Shown here piece by piece: positions 1 to 6,614 of a DNA stretch of 21,181 bases. Numbering within the stretch: the stretch's first letter is position 1; every line of letters begins with the position of its first letter. Below the pieces are notes generated by a model. It was not told the DNA's origin. It saw only the letters and a list, made by a program, of their open reading frames with translations, and ran no database searches. A program made the translations under genes and the position numbers. The stretch is taken from the NCBI GenBank assembly GCA_036824465.1, contig DAITAC010000072.1:1-21181 (forward strand), written 5' to 3'. The DNA comes from JAKOQB01 sp036824465 (GTDB lineage Bacteria; Pseudomonadota; Gammaproteobacteria; Burkholderiales; Burkholderiaceae_F).

Positions 1-782
1 TGACCCCACCGCTGATCAAGGCCATCCTGCAGTACTCGGCGCAGCCGATTGCCGGTGCCAACCTGCTGCAGCAGGGTGCCGGGCTGCTGAACGTGGAGGG
101 TGCGGTGCGGCTGGCCAAAGCGCTGCGCACCGACGTCAAGACCGCGGTCGAGGCCGGCACCATCGCCGCTGGGGCCGCGCTGCTTGCGTCCGGCAACACG
201 ATGCCGCAGGCAAGTTCGACGATCGCCGGCCAGACCTTCAACTGGAGCCGCATCGTCTACGTCGGCGGCAATCAGGTCGTCAGCAGTGATGCGCTGTTCA
301 CGAAGTTCCAACCTATCTATGACCACCGCCTGGTGTGGGCAGGCAAGGTCGCACGCCGCCACACGGTGACGTACTGGCCCGCTGCGAGCGGCGTACCTGC
401 CAACACGTTCGTCAAGGCCATCACCTGGGCACCGGCATCAAACCAGTCGCTGGTGACCTCGGGCGTGGTGCAGGCCACGGCGCTGGCGGGCACGAGTTCT
501 TCGACCGGCAAGACCGGCGCCTTCATCCCGAGCGCGACGCTGTCGGGCTGGATCGCCAGCGGCAGCGGCATCATTCTGAGCGAAGGAATCATCCTGAGTG
601 AAGGCCTGATCCTGAGTGAAGGCCTAATCCTGAGTGAAGGCCTGATCCTGAGTGAGGGCCTGATCCTCAGCGAAGGCCTGATCCTGAGCGAAGGCCTGAT
701 CCTGAGCGAAGGCCTGATCCTGAGCGAAAGTGGTCAGCCCAACCCGACCAACTCGAACGACTCGTCGCTGCTTGGCGAATAG
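1..782 (+). CDS. Subtilisin-like (S8) serine protease, C-terminal part, cut by window edge
   Basis: Partial gene; the reading frame is open from base 3 to the TAG at 780-782, so the true start and the catalytic Asp/His/Ser lie outside the window. The first residues (TPPLIKAILQYSAQP, then an LLQQGAGLLNVEGAVRLAKA stretch) match the segment that follows the catalytic serine in bacterial S8 peptidases. A middle region of about 140 residues is rich in Trp, Ser, Thr and Ala and resembles a secreted or cell-surface extension. It is followed by nine tandem GxILSE hexapeptides and a short polar tail (NPTNSNDSSLLGE). No membrane anchor or sortase-type motif is seen at the C-terminus. Function inferred: secreted or surface protease. 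The S8 call rests only on the C-terminal segment, so it is likely but not certain. Confidence 0.72.
   Translation, partial: TPPLIKAILQYSAQPIAGANLLQQGAGLLNVEGAVRLAKALRTDVKTAVEAGTIAAGAALLASGNTMPQASSTIAGQTFNWSRIVYVGGNQVVSSDALFTKFQPIYDHRLVWAGKVARRHTVTYWPAASGVPANTFVKAITWAPASNQSLVTSGVVQATALAGTSSSTGKTGAFIPSATLSGWIASGSGIILSEGIILSEGLILSEGLILSEGLILSEGLILSEGLILSEGLILSEGLILSESGQPNPTNSNDSSLLGE
567..728 (+). repeat. Nine in-frame 18-bp tandem repeats encoding GxILSE
   Basis: Nine exact 18-bp units begin at 567, 585, 603, 621, 639, 657, 675, 693 and 711. They encode GIILSE twice and then GLILSE seven times. Units 2-5 use the Ser codon AGT and units 6-9 use AGC, and the last three units are identical at the nucleotide level. 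This indicates stepwise duplication and possible copy-number slippage. The array keeps the protease frame open. Confidence 0.97.
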
Positions 783-861
783 TCAGCGACACGGTGCCTG
801 ATCACGGCTGCGGCGCTTTGCACCTGCATAACGCGCCGCGGCCTCGCCACTACGGGTACCC

Positions 862-3453
862 ATGAGCTCGATCGCCCCGCCTGTCGCGCCGTCCGCGCCC
901 GCCTCCCCCTGGGCGCGCCTGCATCAGGCGCTGATGCCCGACTACAACCGCAAGGCGGCGGTTTACTGGTGGACGATGGTGGTTCTCGGCACGGCGAGCA
1001 TCATCTATGCGATGCAGCGTGTCACTGCGTTGCCCACCGACGCAATGTTGCAGGTCGCGGTGGGAACGGCCATCGCGATGGTCGCGGGCGCCTTCCCGCT
1101 GAAAATCCCGCGTTCGAAGAACTCGTTCGCTGCCGGCGAGACCTTCATCTTCCTGCTGTTGCTGATGCACGGGCCCGCGGCCGCGTGCCTGGCATCCGCG
1201 GGAGAAGCCGGGGTCGGCGTCTTTCGCACGTCGACGCGCTGGACCAGCCGGATCGCCAGCCCGACGATGGCGGCCCTGTCGATGCTGGTCGCCGGCACGC
1301 TCTTCACCACGGCGACCGGCGTGCTCAAAGCCTCGGGCCTGTACAACGAAGGCGTGGCGCTCGGCTCCACGATGCTGTTCGCCGTGCTGTATTTCGTTTT
1401 CAACACGCTCCTCGTCACGCTGGTCGTTTATCTCAAGCGCAGCCAGATGATCGTGTGGCGCGAGTGGCTCGCGAGCTTCGGCTGGGTCGGCATCGCCTAC
1501 GCCGGCACAGCCTCGATCGCCGCGCTGCTATACCTGACGTTCCAGCAGTTCGGCATGGGGGTGCTGCTGGCCGCCGCACCGATCATCGCGATGCTGCTGA
1601 CCACACTTCACTTCTACTTCCGCCAGCAGGAGACCGACGACCTGAGCCGCAAGACGCGGGTCGAGGCCGCCGAGCGCGAGGCAGCGCAGGCGGCGCGGCA
1701 CGTGCACGAACTGCAGGAGAGCGAACGGCGCTTTCACAGCGCGTTCACGCATGCATCGATTGGCATGGCACTGGTGTCGTTCGATGGACGCGTTTTGCAA
1801 GTCAATGCGGCACTCACGCGCCTGCTGGGCATGGACGACAAGCAGATGATCGGCCACGCCTTTGGCGAGTTCGTGCGCGCGGAGGATATCCAGACGCTCG
1901 GTGCGCAGATTGCGCGCGTCGACGAGCGTGACATCGATTCTTCTGCCGTCGAGCTGCGCTGTCGCCACCGCGATGGCAAGGACGTGTGGGTCGCACTGCA
2001 CTGCAGCTTCTTCTCGGAGCCGGGCGTGGCGGCGCCGTGCCTGATCCTGCAGGCGCAGGACATCAGCGCACGACGCGAGGCCGAAGGCCGGCTGCAGCAC
2101 ATTGCCTTCCACGACAACCTGACCAGCCTGCCCAACCGTAGCCGTTTCCACGAACACCTGGCGCACGCGATCGAGCGCGCCCGCCTGAGCCCGCGCTATC
2201 AGTTTGCGGTGATGTTCCTCGACTTCGACCGCTTCAAGCTCGTCAACGACAGCATGGGGCATGGCGCCGGCGATGAACTGCTGGTGCAGGTCACGCGCCG
2301 GCTGCGCGAGAACGTGCGCCCCACCGATGTCGTCGCGCGGCTGGGCGGAGACGAGTTCGCGATCCTGTGCTCCGACATCGAACGCGAGGAGTCTGCCGTG
2401 CAGCTTGCTGAACGTCTGCAGCACGTGCTGCGCCAGCCGCTGCAGATTGCCGGCAACGACATCTCGACCAGCGCCAGCATCGGCATCACCTTCAGCGACT
2501 TTGGCTACCACACGCCGGAAGAAGTGCTGCGCGACGCCGACATCGCGATGTACAAGGCGAAGGCGAGCGGCAAGGCGCGCCATGCACTGTTCGATGCCGG
2601 GATGCACGCCAAGGTGTCGGAACGCGTGCGGCTGGAAGGCGACCTGCGGCGCGCGCTCGCCGTGGGCGAGTTATCCCTCGCATACCAGCCGCTCTTCAAT
2701 CTCGTGAACGGCAGACTGCAGGGCTTCGAGGCGCTGGCGCGCTGGCGTCACCCGGAGCGCGGCCTGATCAGCCCGGCGCTGTTCATTCCGGTCGCCGAGG
2801 AGTCCGGCCTGATGGTGCCGATCAGCGACTTCATGCTTGATCAGTCCTGTCGTCAGCTCAGGCGGTGGCAGAACAAGGACGCCGCATTCGCCGACCTGCG
2901 GATGCAGATCAACGTTTCCGGCAACGACCTGGCGCACGGCGCCTTCGTCGATCGCGTTCAACGTGCGATCGCAGAGGCCCAGATCCGGCCCGAACACGTG
3001 ACGCTGGAACTGACCGAGAACATCCTGATGGAACGGCTCGAAGGCGCGGTGGAAACACTCGGGCGGATGCGCGACCTCGGCATCGGCATCAGCGTCGATG
3101 ATTTCGGCACGGGCTACTCGTCGCTCAGTTGCCTGACGACACTGCCGATCGACAGCCTGAAGATCGACCGTTCCTTCGTGCAGAACCTGCGCGCGAAGTC
3201 GAAGGAGTCCGAGATCGTCCGCGCCATCGTGTCGCTCGGCCACTCGCTCGGCAAGTCGGTGATCGCCGAGGGCATCGAAACCCCCGCGCAACTGGCGCAA
3301 CTGCGCACGCTCGGCTGCGAGATGGGGCAGGGCTATCACCTGTCGCACCCGCTCGCGGCGGAGCGCGCCGAGGCGCTGCTCAACGGCATGGAATCACACG
3401 TCGAGCTCGGCTCCACCCGCGTCGATCAGCGTGCGGCCACGCTGTTGCACTGA
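862..3453 (+). CDS. Membrane PAS-GGDEF-EAL c-di-GMP turnover protein
   Basis: 863 residues, starting at ATG 862. The N-terminus (about residues 32-250) has six or seven hydrophobic segments, a multi-pass MASE-like sensory membrane domain that I cannot assign to a named family. A charged helical linker (about 252-285) follows, then a PAS domain (about 288-405), GGDEF (about 415-575) and EAL (about 590-840). The diguanylate cyclase signature is intact (GGDEF at 495-499), with an inhibitory RxxD site (RPTD) five residues before the signature. The phosphodiesterase domain keeps EAL at 623-625, an ELTEN motif, DDFGTGYSS, LKIDRSF, AEGIET and MGQGYHLSHP, so both activities could be functional. Role: synthesis or breakdown of c-di-GMP at the inner membrane in response to an unknown signal. 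It converges on thiC with a 16-base gap. The net catalytic direction cannot be read from sequence. Confidence 0.93.
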   Translation: MSSIAPPVAPSAPASPWARLHQALMPDYNRKAAVYWWTMVVLGTASIIYAMQRVTALPTDAMLQVAVGTAIAMVAGAFPLKIPRSKNSFAAGETFIFLLLLMHGPAAACLASAGEAGVGVFRTSTRWTSRIASPTMAALSMLVAGTLFTTATGVLKASGLYNEGVALGSTMLFAVLYFVFNTLLVTLVVYLKRSQMIVWREWLASFGWVGIAYAGTASIAALLYLTFQQFGMGVLLAAAPIIAMLLTTLHFYFRQQETDDLSRKTRVEAAEREAAQAARHVHELQESERRFHSAFTHASIGMALVSFDGRVLQVNAALTRLLGMDDKQMIGHAFGEFVRAEDIQTLGAQIARVDERDIDSSAVELRCRHRDGKDVWVALHCSFFSEPGVAAPCLILQAQDISARREAEGRLQHIAFHDNLTSLPNRSRFHEHLAHAIERARLSPRYQFAVMFLDFDRFKLVNDSMGHGAGDELLVQVTRRLRENVRPTDVVARLGGDEFAILCSDIEREESAVQLAERLQHVLRQPLQIAGNDISTSASIGITFSDFGYHTPEEVLRDADIAMYKAKASGKARHALFDAGMHAKVSERVRLEGDLRRALAVGELSLAYQPLFNLVNGRLQGFEALARWRHPERGLISPALFIPVAEESGLMVPISDFMLDQSCRQLRRWQNKDAAFADLRMQINVSGNDLAHGAFVDRVQRAIAEAQIRPEHVTLELTENILMERLEGAVETLGRMRDLGIGISVDDFGTGYSSLSCLTTLPIDSLKIDRSFVQNLRAKSKESEIVRAIVSLGHSLGKSVIAEGIETPAQLAQLRTLGCEMGQGYHLSHPLAAERAEALLNGMESHVELGSTRVDQRAATLLH

Positions 3454-3469
3454 CCGCGCGGCAAGTCCG

Positions 3470-5365
3470 TCAGGCCCGCTGATAGATCTCCGCGCCCTTC
3501 TTGACGAACTCGATCGACTTTTCTTCCATGCCCTTCTGCAGCGCGTCCTGTTCGCTCACGCCCTGCGCCGCCGCGTAGTCGCGCACGTCCTGCGTGATCT
3601 TCATGCTGCAGAAGTGCGGGCCGCACATCGAGCAGAAGTGCGCGGTCTTCATGCTGTCCTTGGGCAGCGTTTCGTCGTGGAAGTCCTTGGCGGTATCCGG
3701 ATCGAGGCCCAGGTTGAACTGGTCTTCCCAGCGGAACTCGAAGCGCGCCTTTGACAATGCGTTGTCGCGCAGTTGCGCGCCCGGATGGCCCTTGGCGAGA
3801 TCGGCCGCGTGCGCGGCGATCTTGTAGGCCATGATGCCGTCCTTCACGTCCTTCTTGTTCGGCAGCCCCAGGTGCTCCTTGGGCGTGACGTAGCACAGCA
3901 TCGCGGTGCCGTACCAGCCGATCATCGCCGCGCCGATTGCGCTCGTGATGTGGTCGTAGCCGGGCGCGATGTCGGTGGTCAGCGGTCCCAGCGTGTAGAA
4001 CGGCGCCTCGTGGCAGAGCCTCAACTGCTCGTCCATGTTGTGCTTGATCAGGTGCATCGGCACATGGCCCGGTCCTTCGATCATCACCTGCACATCGTGC
4101 TTCCACGCAATCTTGGTGAGTTCTCCGAGCGTGGCGAGTTCGGCCATCTGCGCCTCGTCGTTGGCGTCGTAGATCGAGCCGGGCCGCAGCCCGTCGCCGA
4201 GCGAAAACGCGACGTCGTAGGACTTCAGCAGTTCGCACATCTCTTCGAAGCGCGTGTAGAGAAAGCTTTCCTTGTGATGCGACAGGCACCACTTGGCCAT
4301 GATCGAGCCGCCGCGGGAAACGATGCCCGTCATCCGTTTCGCGGTCATCGGAATGAAGGGCAAGCGGACGCCGGCGTGGATCGTGAAGTAATCCACGCCC
4401 TGCTCGGCCTGCTCGACGAGCGTGTCGCGGAAGATTTCCCACGTCAGCTCCTCAGCCTTGCCGTCAACCTTTTCGAGTGCCTGATAGATCGGCACGGTGC
4501 CGATCGGCACGGGAGAGTTACGCAGGATCCATTCGCGCGTCTCGTGGATGTGCTTGCCGGTCGACAGATCCATCACCGTGTCCGCGCCCCAGCGGATGGC
4601 CCACGTCATCTTCTCGACCTCCTCGCCGATCGACGAGGTCACGGCGGAGTTGCCAATGTTGGCGTTGATCTTCACCAGGAAGTTGCGGCCGATGATCATC
4701 GGCTCGGTTTCCGGGTGGTTGATGTTGGCGGGAATGATGGCGCGGCCGCGGGCGACCTCGTCGCGCACGAAATCCGGGGTGATCATCCGGGGCAAACTCG
4801 CACCGAAGCTATGGCCCGGGTGCTGGCGCTTGAGCATCTCGGCAAACAGTTCCGCGCGCTGGTTCTCTCGGATCGCAATGAACTCCATCTCGGGCGTGAC
4901 GATGCCGCGCCGCGCGTAGTGCATCTGCGAGACATTGGCGCCGCCCTTTGCCCGCCGCGGTTCGCGCTTCAGGTTGAAGCGCAGTTCGGCGAGCTTCGGA
5001 TCGTGCAGCCGTTCGACGCCGTAGCGCGAACTTGGCCCGGTGAGCGCGTCGGTGTCATTACGCTGCGCGATCCACGCGGCGCGCAGCGGCGCCAGACCCG
5101 AGCGGATGTCGATCCTGACCGCCGGATCGGTGTACGGGCCGGACGTGTCGTAGACGTACAGCGGCGGGTTCTGTTCGAAGCGCGCCGGACCACCCTGTGC
5201 GGCGGCGCCGACCAATGGCGTGTCGCTCTGCGTGATCTCGCGCATCGGCACGCGGATGTCCGCGCGCGAGCCGTGCGCATACACCTTGCGCGACTTCGGC
5301 AACGGCTGCACCGCCGCGTCGTCTACATGCGCATCGGCGGCTTTGAAATCGAGGCGGGCATTCAT
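3470..5365 (-). CDS. thiC: Phosphomethylpyrimidine synthase ThiC
   Basis: 631 residues, full length for the family. ThiC is a radical-SAM enzyme of the cytoplasm that converts 5-aminoimidazole ribotide to HMP-phosphate, the pyrimidine half of thiamine. Recognisable family segments are NPPLYVYDTSGPYTDP near residue 65, the GANVSQMHYARRGIVTPEME block, and GPGHVPMHLIK, with the C-terminal cluster motif CSMCGPHFC. Its cysteines are at 578, 581 and 586 and bind the [4Fe-4S] cluster in this family. The ATG at 5365 is preceded by AGGAG and lies directly under a TPP riboswitch. No other thi gene is in the window, so it is apparently transcribed alone. It is regulated by thiamine pyrophosphate through the leader RNA. 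Confidence 0.98.
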   Translation of the reverse strand: MNARLDFKAADAHVDDAAVQPLPKSRKVYAHGSRADIRVPMREITQSDTPLVGAAAQGGPARFEQNPPLYVYDTSGPYTDPAVRIDIRSGLAPLRAAWIAQRNDTDALTGPSSRYGVERLHDPKLAELRFNLKREPRRAKGGANVSQMHYARRGIVTPEMEFIAIRENQRAELFAEMLKRQHPGHSFGASLPRMITPDFVRDEVARGRAIIPANINHPETEPMIIGRNFLVKINANIGNSAVTSSIGEEVEKMTWAIRWGADTVMDLSTGKHIHETREWILRNSPVPIGTVPIYQALEKVDGKAEELTWEIFRDTLVEQAEQGVDYFTIHAGVRLPFIPMTAKRMTGIVSRGGSIMAKWCLSHHKESFLYTRFEEMCELLKSYDVAFSLGDGLRPGSIYDANDEAQMAELATLGELTKIAWKHDVQVMIEGPGHVPMHLIKHNMDEQLRLCHEAPFYTLGPLTTDIAPGYDHITSAIGAAMIGWYGTAMLCYVTPKEHLGLPNKKDVKDGIMAYKIAAHAADLAKGHPGAQLRDNALSKARFEFRWEDQFNLGLDPDTAKDFHDETLPKDSMKTAHFCSMCGPHFCSMKITQDVRDYAAAQGVSEQDALQKGMEEKSIEFVKKGAEIYQRA

Positions 5366-5367
5366 CG

Positions 5368-5392
5368 GGCTCTCCTGTGAGGGCGGAGAGCC
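5368..5392 (-). promoter_or_regulatory. Shine-Dalgarno-sequestering hairpin of the thiC riboswitch
   Basis: A perfect 8-bp inverted repeat (GGCTCTCC at 5368-5375 and GGAGAGCC at 5385-5392, plus-strand reading) with a 9-nt loop sits two bases upstream of the thiC ATG. On the mRNA the downstream arm contains the AGGAG ribosome-binding site, so folding would hide it. There is no U-tract, which points to control of translation initiation rather than transcription termination. Confidence 0.75.
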
Positions 5393-5414
5393 AACGGACG
5401 GATGAAGGGGAACA

Positions 5415-5505
5415 TCCGCGCGTTTCCCTCCGCCGGTATTAACCGGTTCAGGTTCGAGGGGACTGTCTCAACCGCCGGACGGCCGGCGGTACCCCCAACG
5501 CTGCG
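5415..5505 (-). promoter_or_regulatory. TPP riboswitch (THI element) upstream of thiC
   Basis: Read on the minus strand, this stretch contains the conserved TPP aptamer blocks in order: a TTGAGA core (near 5465-5470), GAACCTGA (about 5448-5455), GGTTAATACCGGCG (about 5431-5444) and GGAGGGAA. Closing stem P1 can form between GCGTT (5497-5501) and AACGC (5420-5424). A GC-rich variable arm (P3) occupies about 5472-5491. In this RNA class, TPP binding lowers thiC expression. Position directly upstream of thiC confirms the assignment. Confidence 0.95.
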
Positions 5506-5510
5506 CGGCA

Positions 5511-5539
5511 ACGATAGTCCTGCGCCCCCGGCGATGCAA
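5511..5539 (-). promoter_or_regulatory. Candidate sigma-70 promoter for thiC
   Basis: On the minus strand a -35-like TTGCAT (5534-5539) and a -10-like TATCGT (5511-5516) are separated by 17 bases. Transcription would begin around 5503-5505, just before the 5' side of riboswitch stem P1. Each hexamer matches consensus only partly (3/6 and 4/6), so position is the main support. Confidence 0.35.
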
Positions 5540-5638
5540 ATCCGGAGCGAGCGGCGCCCCGCGTCGGACCAGCGGGATATGTGCCGGAAAGTGACTCCTT
5601 TCCCTCGACCGACCGATCGGTGTAGAGACATAGACTCA

Positions 5639-5666
5639 TTGCCTGACTCAGCAGAATTCAGATAAT
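5639..5666 (+). promoter_or_regulatory. Candidate sigma-70 promoter for the PstS-like gene
   Basis: TTGCCT (5639-5644, 4/6 match to the -35 consensus) and GATAAT (5661-5666, 5/6 match to the -10 consensus) are separated by 16 bases. This would give a leader of about 45-50 nt before ATG 5721. It lies in the divergent interval between thiC and the binding-protein gene. Confidence 0.45.
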
Positions 5667-5720
5667 GGGACGGCCCACGTGCCTTCGCTGCGCAAGAACA
5701 ATCGAACCCAAGTGAAAGAA

Positions 5721-6563
5721 ATGGGAACCAGCGTGAACTTCTTCAAAACACTCCGCCTGTCCATCGCATGCTTCGCCGCGTTGGCGCTCTTGAACGCGGC
5801 GCTGGCCGAAGAACTGGTCATCCCGGGCAGCGGCAACCCCGAATATGTGCTGGCGAAACTTGCCGCGGCTTTCAACGCCCAGCAGACGCAGCACAGCGTC
5901 AGCGTGCCGCCCTCAACGGGCACTGCCGGTGCGCTCCGGGATGTGGAAGCCGGCACCGCCAGCCTGGGGCGCGTCGGACGGCCGCTCAAGCCGGAGGAGC
6001 AGGCCAAGGGCCTGACCTACGTCGCCATCGGGCGCGACGCCGTGGTCTTTGTCGCCGGCGCCGGTGTCACTGCGCGCAACATCACGCAGGCGCAGGTCGC
6101 AGATGTTTACACCGGCAAGGTGTCGGACTGGAGCGACCTGGGCGGCAAGCCCGGACCCATACGCGCGATTGGACGCGAGGTGACCGATACCTCACGGCAG
6201 TCGATCGGTCGAATCATCAAACCCCTCGCGACGATTGCGCTTGCCGACAGCGTCAAGATGGCGCACCTGGACCCGCAGATGATCGAGCTGCTTGACCGGT
6301 TTCCCACCAGCCTCGGGTTCCTCAACCAATCGGCGCTGCACGCCTGCAAGACCCGAGTTGTCAACCTGGCGCTGGACGGCATCGAGCCGACGCCGGAGAA
6401 CGTCGGCAACGGGCGTTATCCGTTGTGGCTGGAGTTTGGACTGATCTACAAGCCCAATGCGCTCACGCCGGCAGGCAAGGCGTTCCTTGAGTTCGTCCAG
6501 TCACCGGCCGGATCCCGAATACTGCGCGAACATGGCGTATTGCCCGCAAGTACAGCGCGCTGA
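5721..6563 (+). CDS. PstS-like periplasmic substrate-binding protein
   Basis: 280 residues from ATG 5721. An in-frame GTG at 5679 would only add a polar stretch before the signal peptide and is less likely; GTG 5733 is another possibility. The start gives a typical Sec signal peptide (FFKTLRLSIACFAALALL) with cleavage after ALA near residue 29. The mature part begins ELVIPGSGNPEY, the phosphate-binding-protein-like fold of the PstS superfamily. It has the YTGKVSDWSDLGG and AIGREVTDTSRQSIG segments that correspond to the family's ligand-loop regions. No ABC permease or ATPase gene is nearby. The next gene, 51 bases downstream, is a membrane hybrid kinase with a periplasmic sensor domain, so I infer a sensory binding protein. 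The ligand is unknown; phosphate or another oxyanion is possible. Confidence 0.85.
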   Translation: MGTSVNFFKTLRLSIACFAALALLNAALAEELVIPGSGNPEYVLAKLAAAFNAQQTQHSVSVPPSTGTAGALRDVEAGTASLGRVGRPLKPEEQAKGLTYVAIGRDAVVFVAGAGVTARNITQAQVADVYTGKVSDWSDLGGKPGPIRAIGREVTDTSRQSIGRIIKPLATIALADSVKMAHLDPQMIELLDRFPTSLGFLNQSALHACKTRVVNLALDGIEPTPENVGNGRYPLWLEFGLIYKPNALTPAGKAFLEFVQSPAGSRILREHGVLPASTAR

Positions 6564-6614
6564 GAGCCGCCGCAGAGGCGCCAGCCCGGCCCTGATCGAA
6601 CAGGCGCCGGTGCG

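Noticed and set aside
567..728. CRISPR-like regular repeats
   Set aside because: Units are only 18 bp with no spacers, stay in frame and encode a hexapeptide, so this is a coding tandem repeat.
3773..5380. 535-residue open frame on the plus strand antisense to thiC
   Set aside because: thiC is unmistakable on the other strand; the antisense frame is a high-GC shadow, rich in Arg/His/Val with no domain and no ribosome-binding site.
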